Below are positions 1 to 11,340 of a DNA stretch of 64,000 nt, piece by piece. This DNA comes from Corythucha ciliata (taxonomy: Eukaryota; Arthropoda; Insecta; Hemiptera; Tingidae). Position 1 is the first letter of the stretch, and every line of letters begins with the position of its first letter. The position numbers and the translations under genes were made by a program. The DNA is taken from NCBI GenBank assembly GCA_038030265.1, contig CM075937.1:20274001-20338000 (forward strand), in the 5' to 3' direction. The notes below the pieces were generated by a model. That model saw only the letters and a list, made by a program, of their open reading frames with translations. It searched no databases and had not been told where the DNA came from.

Positions 1-199
1 ACATCCAACAGAGTCACTTCCTCATTCCTTCTCCTGTCAGCTGTGAAAATCTTAAAGTACTTTTATACGAGCTTGACATTCTTGCTGCTGCCAATTACAC
101 AAAGCCAAATTACACATCGTGGCACACTGTAACCACGAAGACGAAACAGACGATTCCTGAGTCATCTTCCTCCAGTTTACGGTCGTGGTTACGTCGGTG

Positions 200-620
200 A
201 CTATAATCTGCCGATTTCATCCCGTTCAACCCAAATTTCATATTTGAAGAAAATCTTCGCCTCTGTCACCCTGTAAAAAACAATTCGCCGGTTCCGGCTC
301 TTAATAAAAACAAATTTGGCGGATCTGACTCGTCGGAAATCAATTTCGCGGGGTTTCCTCTCTCTAAAAAAAAAAGCAACTCCACGCTTTTTCACACTTT
401 TATTTCCAAAGTTGAAATTTTTATCGTGTTAATTAATTTTAAAGAGCAATTTTAATGTGTCTGGTTCCTTTCAAAAACAAAGTTTTGCAGGGCTGTCCCA
501 TTCAAAAAGCAATTTCGCATAGAGTCGGCTTGTTCAAAACCAATTTTGCCGGCCTATCACCCGCACTAAAAAAGTTAATTTTGTATGGATTTCGCTGTTT
601 CACAAGCATATGTTGCTCTT
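200..620. repeat. Array E, degenerate ~30-bp tandem repeat
   Basis: Successive units of about 30 bp carry variants of CAATTTCGCGGGTTTGGCTC followed by an A- or T-rich half with a run of five or six A. Units are only loosely conserved. The same family recurs near 12.25-12.62, 51.46-51.79 and 57.06-57.33 kb. No credible gene is seen here; the short open frames across it are repeat-derived. Confidence 0.6.
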
Positions 621-686
621 TTGACCCGACCCGGGTTACCCCAAATTTATTACAGTATTGAGTGATTTATTTATTATTTACTTAAA

Positions 687-875
687 GCGGCCCATACACG
701 TACAATAATATTGCGCAATAATAGGGGTTGTACAATAAAATTGAACTTTTGTGGGTTGTATTGATGGGTTGCACAATATAATGAACAACCTATATTTTTT
801 ATCCCTCAACATCTGGAAACGAAATATTGTACAAATTTATTGCGCGATATTTATTGTACGTCTATGGACCCCTTA
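687..875. mobile_element. MITE with ~33-bp inverted ends (family M1)
   Basis: The left end GGCCCATACACGTACAATAA and the inverted right end GGTCCATAGACGTACAATAA match closely, and the similarity continues into a TATTGCGCAATA-like stretch. TTAA lies outside both ends. The GGSCC ends and a TTA/TAA or TTAA target fit a PIF/Harbinger- or TTAA-type non-autonomous element; no coding sequence is present. It lies directly after the stop codon of the minus-strand host gene and contains AATAAA in that orientation, so it may supply the 3' UTR or poly-A signal. Related ends occur near 39.65-39.78 kb. Confidence 0.7.
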
Positions 876-878
876 ATT

Positions 879-2205
879 TTAATATAAGCTGAAATGTAGG
901 TCTATTGTAAGCAATTGATCCACAGACGGTGATAGTTTCTTCCGGTTTTCAGTCACTGAGGTAGACTGAGGCAGAACAGAATGTGTACTCCCCACATCGC
1001 TCGGCCAAGAAGTTCCTATGTTACTTGGAAAATGAATTTTGACTAGAGAATCATCAAAACGTGGTCTTTTTATTCTATAATACACAAATGGCGTTTTTTC
1101 GACCGATCCAAAAAGAACGAAATGCCTGTGAACTACGCGTTTGTTGGGTGCTACTCGAGGGCTGGAAGGGACTGTGTATCCTTCTTCAGATTCTTGCTTC
1201 CAAGCATCAGGGTGAGGTAATCTTCTTCGGCGCTATAAAAGGAGCACGTGAACATTCTACGTTAAGCATTTCCCAACGCTCTTTTCACACAAACGCGGTT
1301 TCACGAGGCCCCCGCGTGTAATCCACGTGAATGCCGCTTTCTCATCGAACCAAGTAATATGTACCGCACGTGTGTAAAGGTGTACGTGGTCACTACGCGG
1401 CAACCAAAACCACGCCGCGTGAAACCTCGTATATGTGAAACGAGCCTAACGCACTAGTTAAAAGTTAAGCCACTTCAAAATTGACGGGATGGCAACGTGA
1501 AAGGGTTTGAAATGAAACGATTGCTCTGGTCCGACTATACTATAGTCACCCATTCTCATTTACGTTCCCGTACCGACAATAAATTGTGAACTGGCCTTTT
1601 TTCTTGAATAACAACGGAAAACTCACTCTTGTCATCACAAAGCCCTTGTCTCCGGCATTCCGAACTCCCGAAGTACTAACTAAGCCACTTCTGTCGACGT
1701 GTTGCGGTTCAAGTGATTTCAAATCGCGAAATTCCTCTTGTGTGAATGCACGCACCACGTCAACGAGGTAATTTACATTACCCAAGCTCGACATCGCCGG
1801 GAAATGACGGGCGTCTGTCGAATTGCCACTAATGAATCTTTGTACTAGAAAGGACACTATGATTGAAACAAGTTGCATTGACAAGATGTCAAATGTTGAG
1901 CGATTGGATACTCACGAGCAAGGACCTTCACCGATTTATTTTCATTTTTTTTTTTAGATAGCGGCGATCCTTCCTTCGATAATCCCCCAGCGTATTCACT
2001 TAAGTTCCATTTTACGTAATTTGATGCCTACAAAGCCATCAAGACTGAGTTATTGAAAAAAAAAAAAAAAAAAGATTTGCAGCAAGCTTTCAATGTAGAA
2101 CTTACATGAACGGGGCAACCAGGAATAGATAAGAACGCAATGCCAACTCGATCGTAACCTGCCGTGTCCTTTCCCAATATGTTAAACTTCCGAGCATGAA
2201 TACCC
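879..2205 (-). CDS. Unrecognised host gene, last four exons (partial)
   Basis: Exons read on the minus strand at 2205-2106, 2027-1916, 1844-1627 and 1232-879 (TAA stop). Each intron has a GT donor (GTAAGT, GTGAGT, GTGAGT) and an AG acceptor (TTTGTAG, TTTCTAG, TTATAG), and all three junctions are in phase (0, 1, 0), which is unlikely by chance. Together they encode about 220 residues of the C-terminus: a start rich in G, I and V (..GKDTAGYDRVGIAFLSI..), a lysine-rich linker encoded by an A11 tract, a segment with FTQEEFRDLKSLEPQHVD, and a basic and serine-rich tail ending HFSLY. I do not recognise the family. The 5' exons must lie above 2.2 kb and were not found; array A begins about 70 bp upstream. 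A MITE sits in the last intron and another begins three bases past the stop. Splicing is inferred, not shown; a large transposon gene cannot be excluded. Confidence 0.6.
1278..1445. mobile_element. MITE with ~28-bp inverted ends (family M2)
   Basis: GCTCTTTTCACACAAACGCG at the left pairs with the right end, whose reverse complement starts GCTCGTTTCACATATACGAG. Both continue into GGTTTCACG. The interior is short and CG-rich with no open frame. AAC occurs just outside both sides and may be the target duplication, but this is weak. The element lies inside the last intron of the 0.9-2.2 kb gene. Confidence 0.6.
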
Positions 2206-2274
2206 CTATTAATTAAAAAAACCGGCGAGACTATTAGTCATCATATCCATCTATTATTTTGCCTGCTGAGCGAT

Positions 2275-2465
2275 TGTGAAAATCAGTTTTTTTCTAATTT
2301 TAGCCAGAACTAGTGATTTTTGTCTACACTTTATCAGCGAATTAGCCCTTTTTCTTGGTGATTTTTCTTCACGTCAGCCACGAATTAGCGCTTTTCCGCA
2401 ATCTGAGGCCACTAAAATAGAGATTTTTCTCAATTTCAACGGTGAATTGGCCATACTCCTAACCT
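2275..2465. repeat. Array A, short block
   Basis: About six ~30-bp units of the type GCGAATTAGCG followed by TTTTTCTCAATTTTAGCC, strongly diverged. The larger blocks of this family are at 5.6-7.4, 18.9-20, 43.5-44.3 and 59.9-61.5 kb. Confidence 0.6.
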
Positions 2466-5400
2466 AGCTGCTGGGGAATGGCGTTGCGTTAATAAAAAAA
2501 AAAAAAAACCCAGGGTGTGATTTGTGGGGGGGGGGGGAGCCCCCACATTGTTGTAGGTTGGTCTTTTTTAAGAGTCCTGCTACACATTGTTGGAACCGTT
2601 TCGGTGCCACTGTCATGCTCGAATCAAATAGACATTTGAAAAATTAGGCCTAGGTCAACCAAAATTAAAAAATGGACGATAAATGCGTCCATTAGGGTTC
2701 AATGACACGAGGAATTGTATGAAATCGAGACAGATTTTCGATCAGGCTAGTCATGGGAGGGGCTCTTTATGTAATTCTTACGTTTTTTTGCCTCTATTGG
2801 CCAGTTTTCAGGGGCAGTAATTTTGAGCTACCCTCTCCGTTTTTTTTTGTCTAGGGGGGGGGGGGGTCACGAATGATATAGGCAAGAAGAATACGATTAT
2901 GCGTCCGCCCTGGAATTTACAACCTCGACTTGTGGCTGTTTTTCCATTGTGATCCTCGGAAAAGCTATACGTCAATCGAGAAGGCCCATTGGGATCACCC
3001 AATCAGAAAGTCAAACGTATAGGCGCCACGCTCGTATAGCTGTACTATATTTATGGTATACCTCTTGCTCGTCATCGGAAATCCCCCCGCAAGGGATTCA
3101 TATTCTAGCCTAGCGTATATTATACTTTATAAGATAATACGCAGGTTGTTACATCTCGTTCGAATTATATCCCCCTCCACCGCCCCCACTTGTTATATCC
3201 GAACCTATACACTTTCCTCTTCCACTGTATGATTAGTCTTTATTAAAAAGAATGTACGAGCACACACACGAAACATCCTTTTTTTTTCTTTCCTACCTTC
3301 TTCCTTCCCTAACAATCAAAGCGAACCACCTTATTCATACGGCTCCCCCTTCCACCCCTTTTTAAAAGGTATACTGCCGGTCGGTGCATATGGCAAAGTG
3401 GCCAGATGCAACAGTTGGGTTTCATTCCCTTTAAGAAGAAGTCTCCTTCTCATCTCTTGACAGCAGTTTTCCATAGATGAGGGGTTGGAGAGCTTGACGA
3501 AGCTAATTTTTTACGCCGGAAAACGCAAGCTTTTTACCTCGCCTTTTTTAATGAATAATAAAGGCAAAGCGTAGAAGTGATCTTTTAAAACGATGAAAAG
3601 TGCGAAATCATTGAGAAACAATTAATTTGGGGGGGGGGGGGCTTCTTATAAATTGCCTGGGAATCTGTTTTGTTTCCAATTTTCTGGAACTAACAGTGAA
3701 AAATAAACTTATGCGTGACAATGTGCTTAAAGTTCCTCACTAATGAAGTTTTCACGGGTGTAAATGTTAGTCCAATCAAGCCAAGCAATCAAAAGGTCGC
3801 GAAAGGGCTTTTTAGCTTTTTGTCGCTTGAGAAATATGTAATTTCACCATAACGAAAGGTTTTTTTTCTTTTTTTATTTCTTCACGATGCATCGCGTTCT
3901 TTTGCTTTTAAACGTTTCGACGGCCAAGACAAAACGCTCGGGCGCTTTTCCTCTTGGCGAGATTTACATTTTTGCCCGGTTGACTCACTTTAAAGCTGTC
4001 ACGGCCATGCGGAAAAATGAAGTGTTCTATCGCTAGTTATAGCGTGCAGGAAATAACACTTAATTGGCTAATTTTTTATGCATTCCGTTTTTAAGTAGAT
4101 CACCTTCGAACAATAAAAATTCGTCTTGAATGTCCTTCTGATTTTAAATTTATGTCACTGTTCTTCCTGACATCCTTCCGAATGATTGTGCGAATCTAAT
4201 TTTGGTCGTTTATATCTCAGCTTAGGGGAAACATAAGTTGATGAGGGACCGCGGTAAGTGTTTTTGTACATATTGGTAAAGTGAGGGGGGTCACGAATGA
4301 TATAGGCAAGAAGAATTCGATTACGCGTCCGCCCTGGAATTTACCAATAGTAATTGTCCTGTGCAGACTTGAAGAGACAACCTCGTTCGGGTTTCCCCAT
4401 CCCACTCTAACGCTGTTTAATGCGATCCTTCTTCCACTTCTATCCAACAATACTTTCAGCTGAAGACTCCTGAAGAACCTTTTCTTCTTTTTGTTGTCCT
4501 TCGTCCTCTCCCCCTCCTCCTCCTTCTCAACATTCATCATCATCGGCAGTTTTGCCAAGTTCCGCTACTCGGAATCGCGCAGCTCAAATGGTAGAGGGGG
4601 GAATGATTCCGACGTATAATAAAGTTGGCGTTGGGGGTTTGAGTCATTGAACTTTTTCGCGCGCTGTAGCGCTTATAATGGTCGCGAATGGTGAAGGTAA
4701 CTTGTTTCACATTATTCGAAGAATAACTAAAACGAAAGTTATACTATCCGGTTGGATGGGGGGAGGGATTGCGAAATTTCCGGTCCAGCCCGGGAGCTGT
4801 CCGTCAATTCAAATTGGTCCCCCACAAGCCCTCCCCCTTTTCAACGCATAAATGCCTTTTTTCGATTTATATTAATCGCATTTTTAAACAAAATGAGATT
4901 CAGAATTAAAAAGTTAAGAGCTTGTGAAACTGACCCCTCCCCCACATTGGTTGAATAATTCAATAAAGTTGAGAAATAGAGTTGATAAATTTTAATCCAG
5001 TTTCATTCCAATAACAGTGTTTAAATATACATTTTTGAGTATCTATAGCTATACACCACATAATGTTCTTAATTACCTCGTCCGAGGTTTCTGTTTGCTT
5101 TCAAAATGAAAAACGGTGTCACCGTCATCTTCCAATATGGTGGCCCGTCAACGAAATGTCTTCAAAATGTCACGTTTTCAAAGAATTTTGATTTGAGCAA
5201 CGCATGGATTTCCGAATCTCAAGCACTGATTCACCGAACGAACCACACAATCCGCACCTTACAGCTTACGCCAGGGCCGGCCAACCATTTTTGGTCGTGG
5301 GCCATAAACCTGATGGTAGTGAGAACTCAGGCGGGCCACACATCTTCGCTCCCCCCCTCCGCCCCCGAGAACAACACTTTGATCTTATTAGCAAAAGGCC

Positions 5401-5490
5401 GAGACGCTCTGAATAAAACGCACTGTGTGGGGGGGGGGGTCTGTTTAATAACTTCAACAACATAAGTTAACCACTGTATAATAGCGTTTT
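2466..5490. other. No gene recognised; G-runs and a duplicated 60-bp segment
   Basis: This stretch holds three poly-G runs of about 12 (near 2527, 2856 and 3630). It also has a direct repeat: a segment starting GGGGTCACGAATGATATAGG occurs at about 2862-2935 and again at about 4286-4350, with a few substitutions. The second copy carries roughly 30 extra bases before the shared ACAACCTCG. Short open frames across both copies share a peptide with FFLPISFVTP, which most simply reflects the duplicated DNA. No splice-supported exon was found. Confidence 0.4.
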
Positions 5491-5499
5491 CCATTTGCA

Positions 5500-5990
5500 C
5501 AAAAAATGTGCCCTGGGGCAGATCATTGTAGTGCCATAGACATTTGGCGCCCCCGGGCGAATCTTCCACCAACGCCTCCGTAAAGTTGCCTTCAGGAGCC
5601 ACGATTTAGCGTTTTTTTCTCACACTTCATCACATCTTTTCTGAATTTCGTCTGTGAATTGGTGATTTGTCTCCATTTTAGCAGCGAATTAACGATTTAT
5701 CTGCATATTAGCCGCAGGAACTAGCGATTTATCTCCATTTCAACCATTCATGGCAGAAATGGAGATAAATCGCTAACTCGCGGTTAAAATGGAGACAAAT
5801 CACTAATTCTCCGTTGACATTAAGAAGAAGTGATGAAGTATGGAAAAAAAACCGCTGATTCGCGGCTCCTGAGGGCAACTTCACGCAGGCGTTGGTGAAA
5901 GATTCGTCCGGGGGGCGCCAAGTAATGTCCAAGGCCGGCACTGCAATGAGCTGCACCAGGGTACATTTTTAGTGCCGGCCTTGGACATTT
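5500..5990. repeat. Large foldback (inverted repeat) within array A
   Basis: The segment at about 5503-5640 reappears inverted at about 5815-5990. Shared parts include the GCAGATCATTG/GCAGCTCATTG region, GGCGCCCCCCGG-like sequence, ACCAACGCCT and AGTTGCC. The arms continue through array-A units to a centre near 5748, where CGATTTATCTCCATTTC faces its exact complement across a 14-base loop. Arms are imperfect (roughly 85% by eye). No coding sequence. Confidence 0.75.
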
Positions 5991-7440
5991 GACGCTTGGA
6001 CATTTGGGGGAAGGCCCATGCCTTTTCTCCATTTTAACCGCAAATTAGCGTTTTTTTTTTTTTTTTTCACACGACGGCGCTTCTTCTCAATTTTGTCGGC
6101 GAATTACTGATTTATCCCCATTTTAGCGGGAAATAGCGATTTATGGGATAGGGAAATAGCGATGGGAAACAAAACTCTCATTGACGGCTTATTGCTAGGA
6201 GGCTAAAATTCAGTGAATTTGTTTTTTTCCTGATTTCTCAATTTACGGGTAATTAGCAAATTTTCTCTCTGAATTAGCCATTTTCCTTTATTTTAGCCGC
6301 AAATTAGCGTGTTTCCTCATTTTAGCCACTAATTATGGATTTTTCTATACGTTTAATCAACGAGTTGGGGTTCCCCCAATTTTCGCCGCGAATTATCTAA
6401 CGTTTTTTCCGACATTTGGCTGCGGATTAGCGATTTTTTTCACTTTCTGGCACAAAGCTATACCTTCCGAAGCCACGAATTGACGTTTTCTTACTTTAAT
6501 CCGCGGAATTAGCGTATTCCTTACTTCAGCGCTTCTTCTCAATGTTATCGATGAATTAGCAATATTTCTACATTTTAGCCGCGAATTAGCAATTTTTTGC
6601 CATTTTAGCGATTTTTCACAATTTTTGCCGTGAATTACAGCGATTCATCTGAATTTTGCAGTGAATTCGTGTTTTTCCTGATTTACATCCGCTAATTAGC
6701 AACTTTTCTTAATTTTAGCTGCGAATTAGCGATTTTTTCTATTTTAGCTATGGATTAGCGTTTTTTCGCAGTTTGAGCCACGAACTTGCCTATAAGCTGA
6801 CATTTTCGTTTCCACACTTCTTGCCTCTAAGAGCTATTTCTCCACTTTAGCCGTGAATACGTGATTTTAGCCGCTGAAGAGCGACTTTCCACAATTTTAT
6901 CCGTGAATTAGCACTTTTTATTAATTCTCCCACGCGAATTAGCGTTTTTTTCACTTTTAGCCATGAATTAGCGTTTTTTTCAGTTTGAGCCACGAATTTG
7001 CGTTCTGAGTAAGCCGAGAATTCATGTTTTCTCTGTCGGTGTAATTTTAGGCGTGAATTAGCGCTTTTTCTCCAAACGATTTTTATTTTAACACTGAATT
7101 AGTGGATTTCGTAATTTTAAAAGCAAAATACTGTTTATTACACTTTATTAGTGATTTTAGAGGTTTTTTCAATTTTAGCCGTGAAGTAACGTTTTACCTC
7201 GCGAATTAGCTATGTATTTTCTTTAATTTTATCCGTGTTTTAGCACTTTTTCTCAATTCTGTCCATGAATTAGTTATTTTTATCAATAATTTCAGTCGTT
7301 AATTAGCCATTTATCTCGCAATTCCCCCCATTTTGGCGCAATCAGCCCCAAATTAGCGTTATTTTCAATTTTGGTCAGGATTAAGTGGGCACTTAGCGGG
7401 GGATTCAGCCGTCTACGAGGAGGCGCGAATTTTAGCGTTT
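5575..7440. repeat. Array A, long block of 30-bp units
   Basis: The unit is about GCGAATTAGCG plus TTTTTCTCAATTTTAGCC. The core GAATTAGC or a close variant falls at 6553, 6583, 6632, 6663, 6693, 6723, 6752 and 6782, so the spacing is almost exactly 30 bp despite heavy divergence. A 21-base direct repeat starting TAGCGTTTTCCATTTGCAC occurs near 5482 and near 7431 and brackets this block. No gene is supported; the array merges into array B at about 7.5 kb. Confidence 0.85.
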
Positions 7441-8060
7441 TCCATTTGCACAAGAATCCGAGGGGCTCCAAAAACCAACATTAAAAATGATAGTTCAGGA
7501 AAACGCGGGTCCCTGCGACCTCTGGATAATCATGATTCCCGCGCCCACAAAAATAGCTGAATCGACCACTCGCGCACCCAAAAATGACCAAACTGATCGT
7601 TCGGTTCATCACTTGACCATTTGTACCCTAAAAATGGTAAAACTGACGATTCGCACCTTGAAAATAGCTAGACTGATCATTTGTACGCTAAAAATATATA
7701 GTCAAACTGGCTTTTCTCGCTCTAAAAATTCTCCTCTCCTTCTCATTTTGCGGTATTTTTTATCGGTCGTGTGAATTTTGGGCACAAACAGTGACCCGTC
7801 CTCAGCAATTGACTCCTTGCACTGCAAACGGCTCAACAAGAAGACTGCAAAATGGTTGTATTTAGTTCCTAATTGGCGAAGAAGAGGAGAATTTACAGAA
7901 GGAGGTGGATTCACAGTCGCTCTAAAAATGACCAAACTGTCTTAAAGAGCCCTAAAAATCGAATAACTGACAATTTGTGCCCTGGAATTATCGAAACAGG
8001 TGATTCCTGCTTCAAAAATAGTAAAATCGACCATATAACCTATTCGCGTCCCGAAGTTCT

Positions 8061-8199
8061 GGGGGCTTATTCCCTAACTCCGAAGCAATAGCTTTTTCGA
8101 AGTCATATGTTTATTTCATTGATTTTCTTCAAACAAATGAATGAAATAAACACATGGCTGGCGAAAAAAATATTGCTTGTTGTTAGAGAATAGGCCCCC
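8061..8199. mobile_element. Palindromic MITE (family M3)
   Basis: The left arm GGGGGCTTATTCCCTAAC and the inverted right arm GGGGGCCTATTCTCTAAC match. The similarity continues for about 60 bases through CAATA and a GTTTATTTCATT stretch, with a short unpaired centre. There is no open reading frame. Its last five C bases are shared with the next MITE, so one element inserted at or beside the terminus of the other. Confidence 0.75.
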
Positions 8200-8336
8200 T
8201 GTTCACACGATGCAATGTTTGAAGCTTAATTGCATGCTGGATTTTTAAAAACATCCGGTCACTACCAAGGAACATATGTTTTTAAAAAACCAGCATGCAA
8301 TATAACTTCAAACATTGCATCGTGTGAACAGGGCTT
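8195..8336. mobile_element. Palindromic MITE (family M4)
   Basis: CCCTGTTCACACGATGCAAT at the left is repeated inverted at the right, and the arms stay paired for nearly 60 bases through GCATGCTGG and TTTTTAAAAA. The loop is about 20 bases. The arms are nearly perfect, which suggests a younger insertion than the surrounding array B. Confidence 0.8.
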
Positions 8337-9440
8337 AAGATTCGAGTGCCAAAAATATCCAAACTGACCGCCCTTGCCTCGGATTGAAGTACTATTCATT
8401 ACTCACGCTCTATAAATGGTAAAACTGACTATAATGCGCCCTAAAAATTCCCAAACTGGGTAAAATCGGTAAAACTGGCTCTATGTGCCCTGACAAAAAG
8501 CCATAAACTGACGATTTGCATCTAGAAAATACCTAAACAGACTATTCCTGCTCTGAAAATGGCCCCTGGAAATTGGCTACAGTGGCGATCCCGTTTTAAA
8601 AACGGCCTAACTGGCAATTTAAGCTCTAAAAAAAAGTATAACTGGCCGTTCGGAGCCTAAAGCATAGCAAAACTGACGATTCGTGCCCTGAAAATCACAA
8701 TGGCTGCTCACGGCCTTGCAGGAGCCATACCGACAGTTTAGCGCGGTAGTACCGTAAAAATGGTCAGACTGGCTATTCACGCCATAGTAAATAAATAGTT
8801 AAACTAACGATTCCGCAGTCCTGAAAATGGTAAAGCCCAGCATTCGCGTGTTAAAAATGGCTAAACTTGAAAATGTCTAAATTGAAGATTCGTGCCCTAA
8901 ACATAGCAAAACTGGCTAGCACGCCCTAAACATGGTTAACACGTACTGGCAGTTGACGTTATAAAAATGGCCAAACTGATCATTTGTGCCCTGTATAGAG
9001 GCTATAGATGGTGTTGAGAACAATTATAGCCTTCAAAATGGCTACCTGCTCAAAAAAATGGTCAAACATGACTATATTCACGCCTTAAAATGATATACTG
9101 ACCATCACTGGCATTTGCGGAGCGAACATGGGGCCGTCTACACCTTACAAACTGATTGACGGCCCCCTCCCCCATCGTTGGTTACTCGCACCCTATAAGG
9201 GCTGAATAAACTGACTATTCTCAGTAAAATTGCTTGACTGGCTAATGACACTCGAAAAATAGCTATGGACCATGCGTGCTTCTAAAATGGCCTAACTGAA
9301 TCCTTCATCACCTTGAAAATCACCAAACTTCAGGCGCGTTATTGCCCTAAAAACAGCCTATTCGATCATCCTGCACGTTGTAGACGGCGGAACTGTCGAC
9401 ATTGAAACGCCAAGTCTAACTGACTGCACCGGATGAAATG

Positions 9441-11340
9441 GTCAGACTTGCTGTTCCGTGCTCCAAGCTTTCAGATATCTCGAATTAGTCTATTTTTACA
9501 TACTTTTAGTGGCAAATGAGAGTTTGTTCTTAATCTTTGCCGCTAATCAACGCTTTAAAACCCACAAATCAATAGTTTCTGTCCTTAGGCCCGGGAATGC
9601 GCCCCTCACCCCTTCGTCGATGCTCAGCTGCTGGAATTAACTATTCACATCGTAAAACGTGAATTCCAGCCCTAGAAGTTGACTTATAAACTGGGTGTTA
9701 ATAGTTTTAGCCCTAATATTGAAAGTTTCCCATGATCCTGTGCTAAAAAAAGGCTTATAACTTTTCTGAGAGTATTAATTTTTTATTTCGGGCAAAACAA
9801 AGTGAGTCCTGTCCCTATTTGGACAATTTCTTCTTTCCGGCCCTGCTTGTTTCCCATAAAAAATTCAATCACTAAGCGTCGAACGCCTAGCGAAAGAAAG
9901 AGGCAAAGAAAGAAAGAAAGAAAGAAAGGCGAACATGCGTGTACCGCGCTCTTCCCTTGAAACTCTCGGAAGAAAGAGGCAAAGAAGGAAGTAGAAAAAA
10001 GTAAAGAAAGGTGAAAAGGCCATTGACCGTGCAGAGGACGCCAAAACCCTCTACACCGCAGAGGCAGCAAGTGGAACGGAAGGAAGGAAGGAATTGGTTT
10101 ATTTTTGTTTTGTTTTTGTTAATAATTGACACGGAACATGGGGGTGCCGTCATAAAATTAACGAAAGTTTATCTTACCGCACACGCACCTGTTTGCTAAT
10201 TTTAGTTTTGCACCCACCCCACGCCCCCTCTCATCATAATCAAATCTCTTTCGCGCCAGATCCATTCAAATCGAATATATTCGTAAAAATTACATTAAAC
10301 CCCGTATTATTTATTCGGTTTGTGTTTTAAAAACAGTTGTTGCCCCATTCTGTTTATGTTCAATCACTCTCTCATTCTCTCCGGTGGCAGTTTATTTCTT
10401 AATCTTGTGATTTAAGCTCGGATTCACGTGCTCTGGGAACGTGGAAAATGAAGAAAGAACCGGCGGGGCGGCGGCCGGCGAGAGAAAAAAAAAACAGTGT
10501 CACGAATGAAATGCGCCGGCTGTACACACACCCGGTGATTGCGGAACTATTTTAATTCGTGAGGAACACTTGCTTCGCGCCCCACGTAAACTGTTTCCGT
10601 CAATCTCTTCTTTTCGGGAGACGCAATTATTTTTCTGGAAGTCAGCCATCGCGAAAAATCAGCGACAGGGTCGATTGGGACGAGGGTTTTGGCAATTTTC
10701 TTCGCTCTGTGCGTATAATGACCAGGAATTTCCCGTTGTTTTTTGCAACTGATGAGCACATATAGGGGAGCAAGCTGGAATGAATTATTTCACCTATAAA
10801 ATCAATCTCAACGCTATTTCAGCATTCCCTGTGTAATAAATTCGCTTGGTATTATTACCAAAATTATGACCTGGGATGATTTTGGGCAATTTTCGCAATT
10901 TGTTTTGCTTTGAGGTGAACGAGAACTATATGAGCCCCTTCGGACAATGCTTTCGCGTTGTCGTTGCTAGTTTTGATCGGGTTTTCTCAACTCCAAAAGC
11001 GTGCCGGCGAGATCCACGTGCGTCGAGGCACTTTCTTGTACTCGAGGCTGAGGGCTGCCGATTGTGTGACCGCTGTTCGCAGGTCAAAAACGCTGGAATC
11101 TCGAGGAGAACCCCTTCAACGGAACGTCCGATCGAAACTCTGTTTCAGTTCTCAGATTCACCGTGTATAGAAACACTCTCTATAGACAGAATTTTCAAGT
11201 CAACTCTCAATTTAAAATTTCAGTTATTTTCGCCAACACCGCGCTCGCACGCGTTGGAGGATACTTGATATCCGGTTGGACGGCAATTTGGCTGGCATAC
11301 GCGCTTATCTCCAGTTTCTGTATAGGTCCTTAGGCGGCTA
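9441..11340. other. Unique sequence with GAAA/GGAA microsatellites
   Basis: A GAAA-rich tract lies at about 9895-9930, a related AAAGAGGCAAAG stretch at about 9970-10010, and a short GGAA repeat at about 10078-10092. Open frames at 10.55-10.76 and 10.88-11.27 kb have no recognisable domain or convincing splice borders. The last part may be 5' UTR of the LINE that follows. Confidence 0.4.

Larger units (their letters stand above)
7490..9440. repeat. Array B, long block of 30-bp units
   Basis: The unit is about AAAAATGGCTAA followed by ACTGACGATTCGCGCCCT. Cores of the TTGACCAT/CTGACGAT type fall at 7613, 7643 and 7673. The open frames over it are in-frame readings of the 30-bp repeat and not genes. 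The array is interrupted by two MITEs at 8061-8336. Confidence 0.8.

Noticed and set aside
5575..9440. CRISPR-like array (30-bp repeats)
   Set aside because: Units are directly tandem with no unique spacers of constant length, are highly diverged, and lie in eukaryotic DNA.
10876..11268. A 130-codon gene
   Set aside because: No domain recognised and two frames are open together; it may be the 5' leader of the LINE at 11.3 kb.
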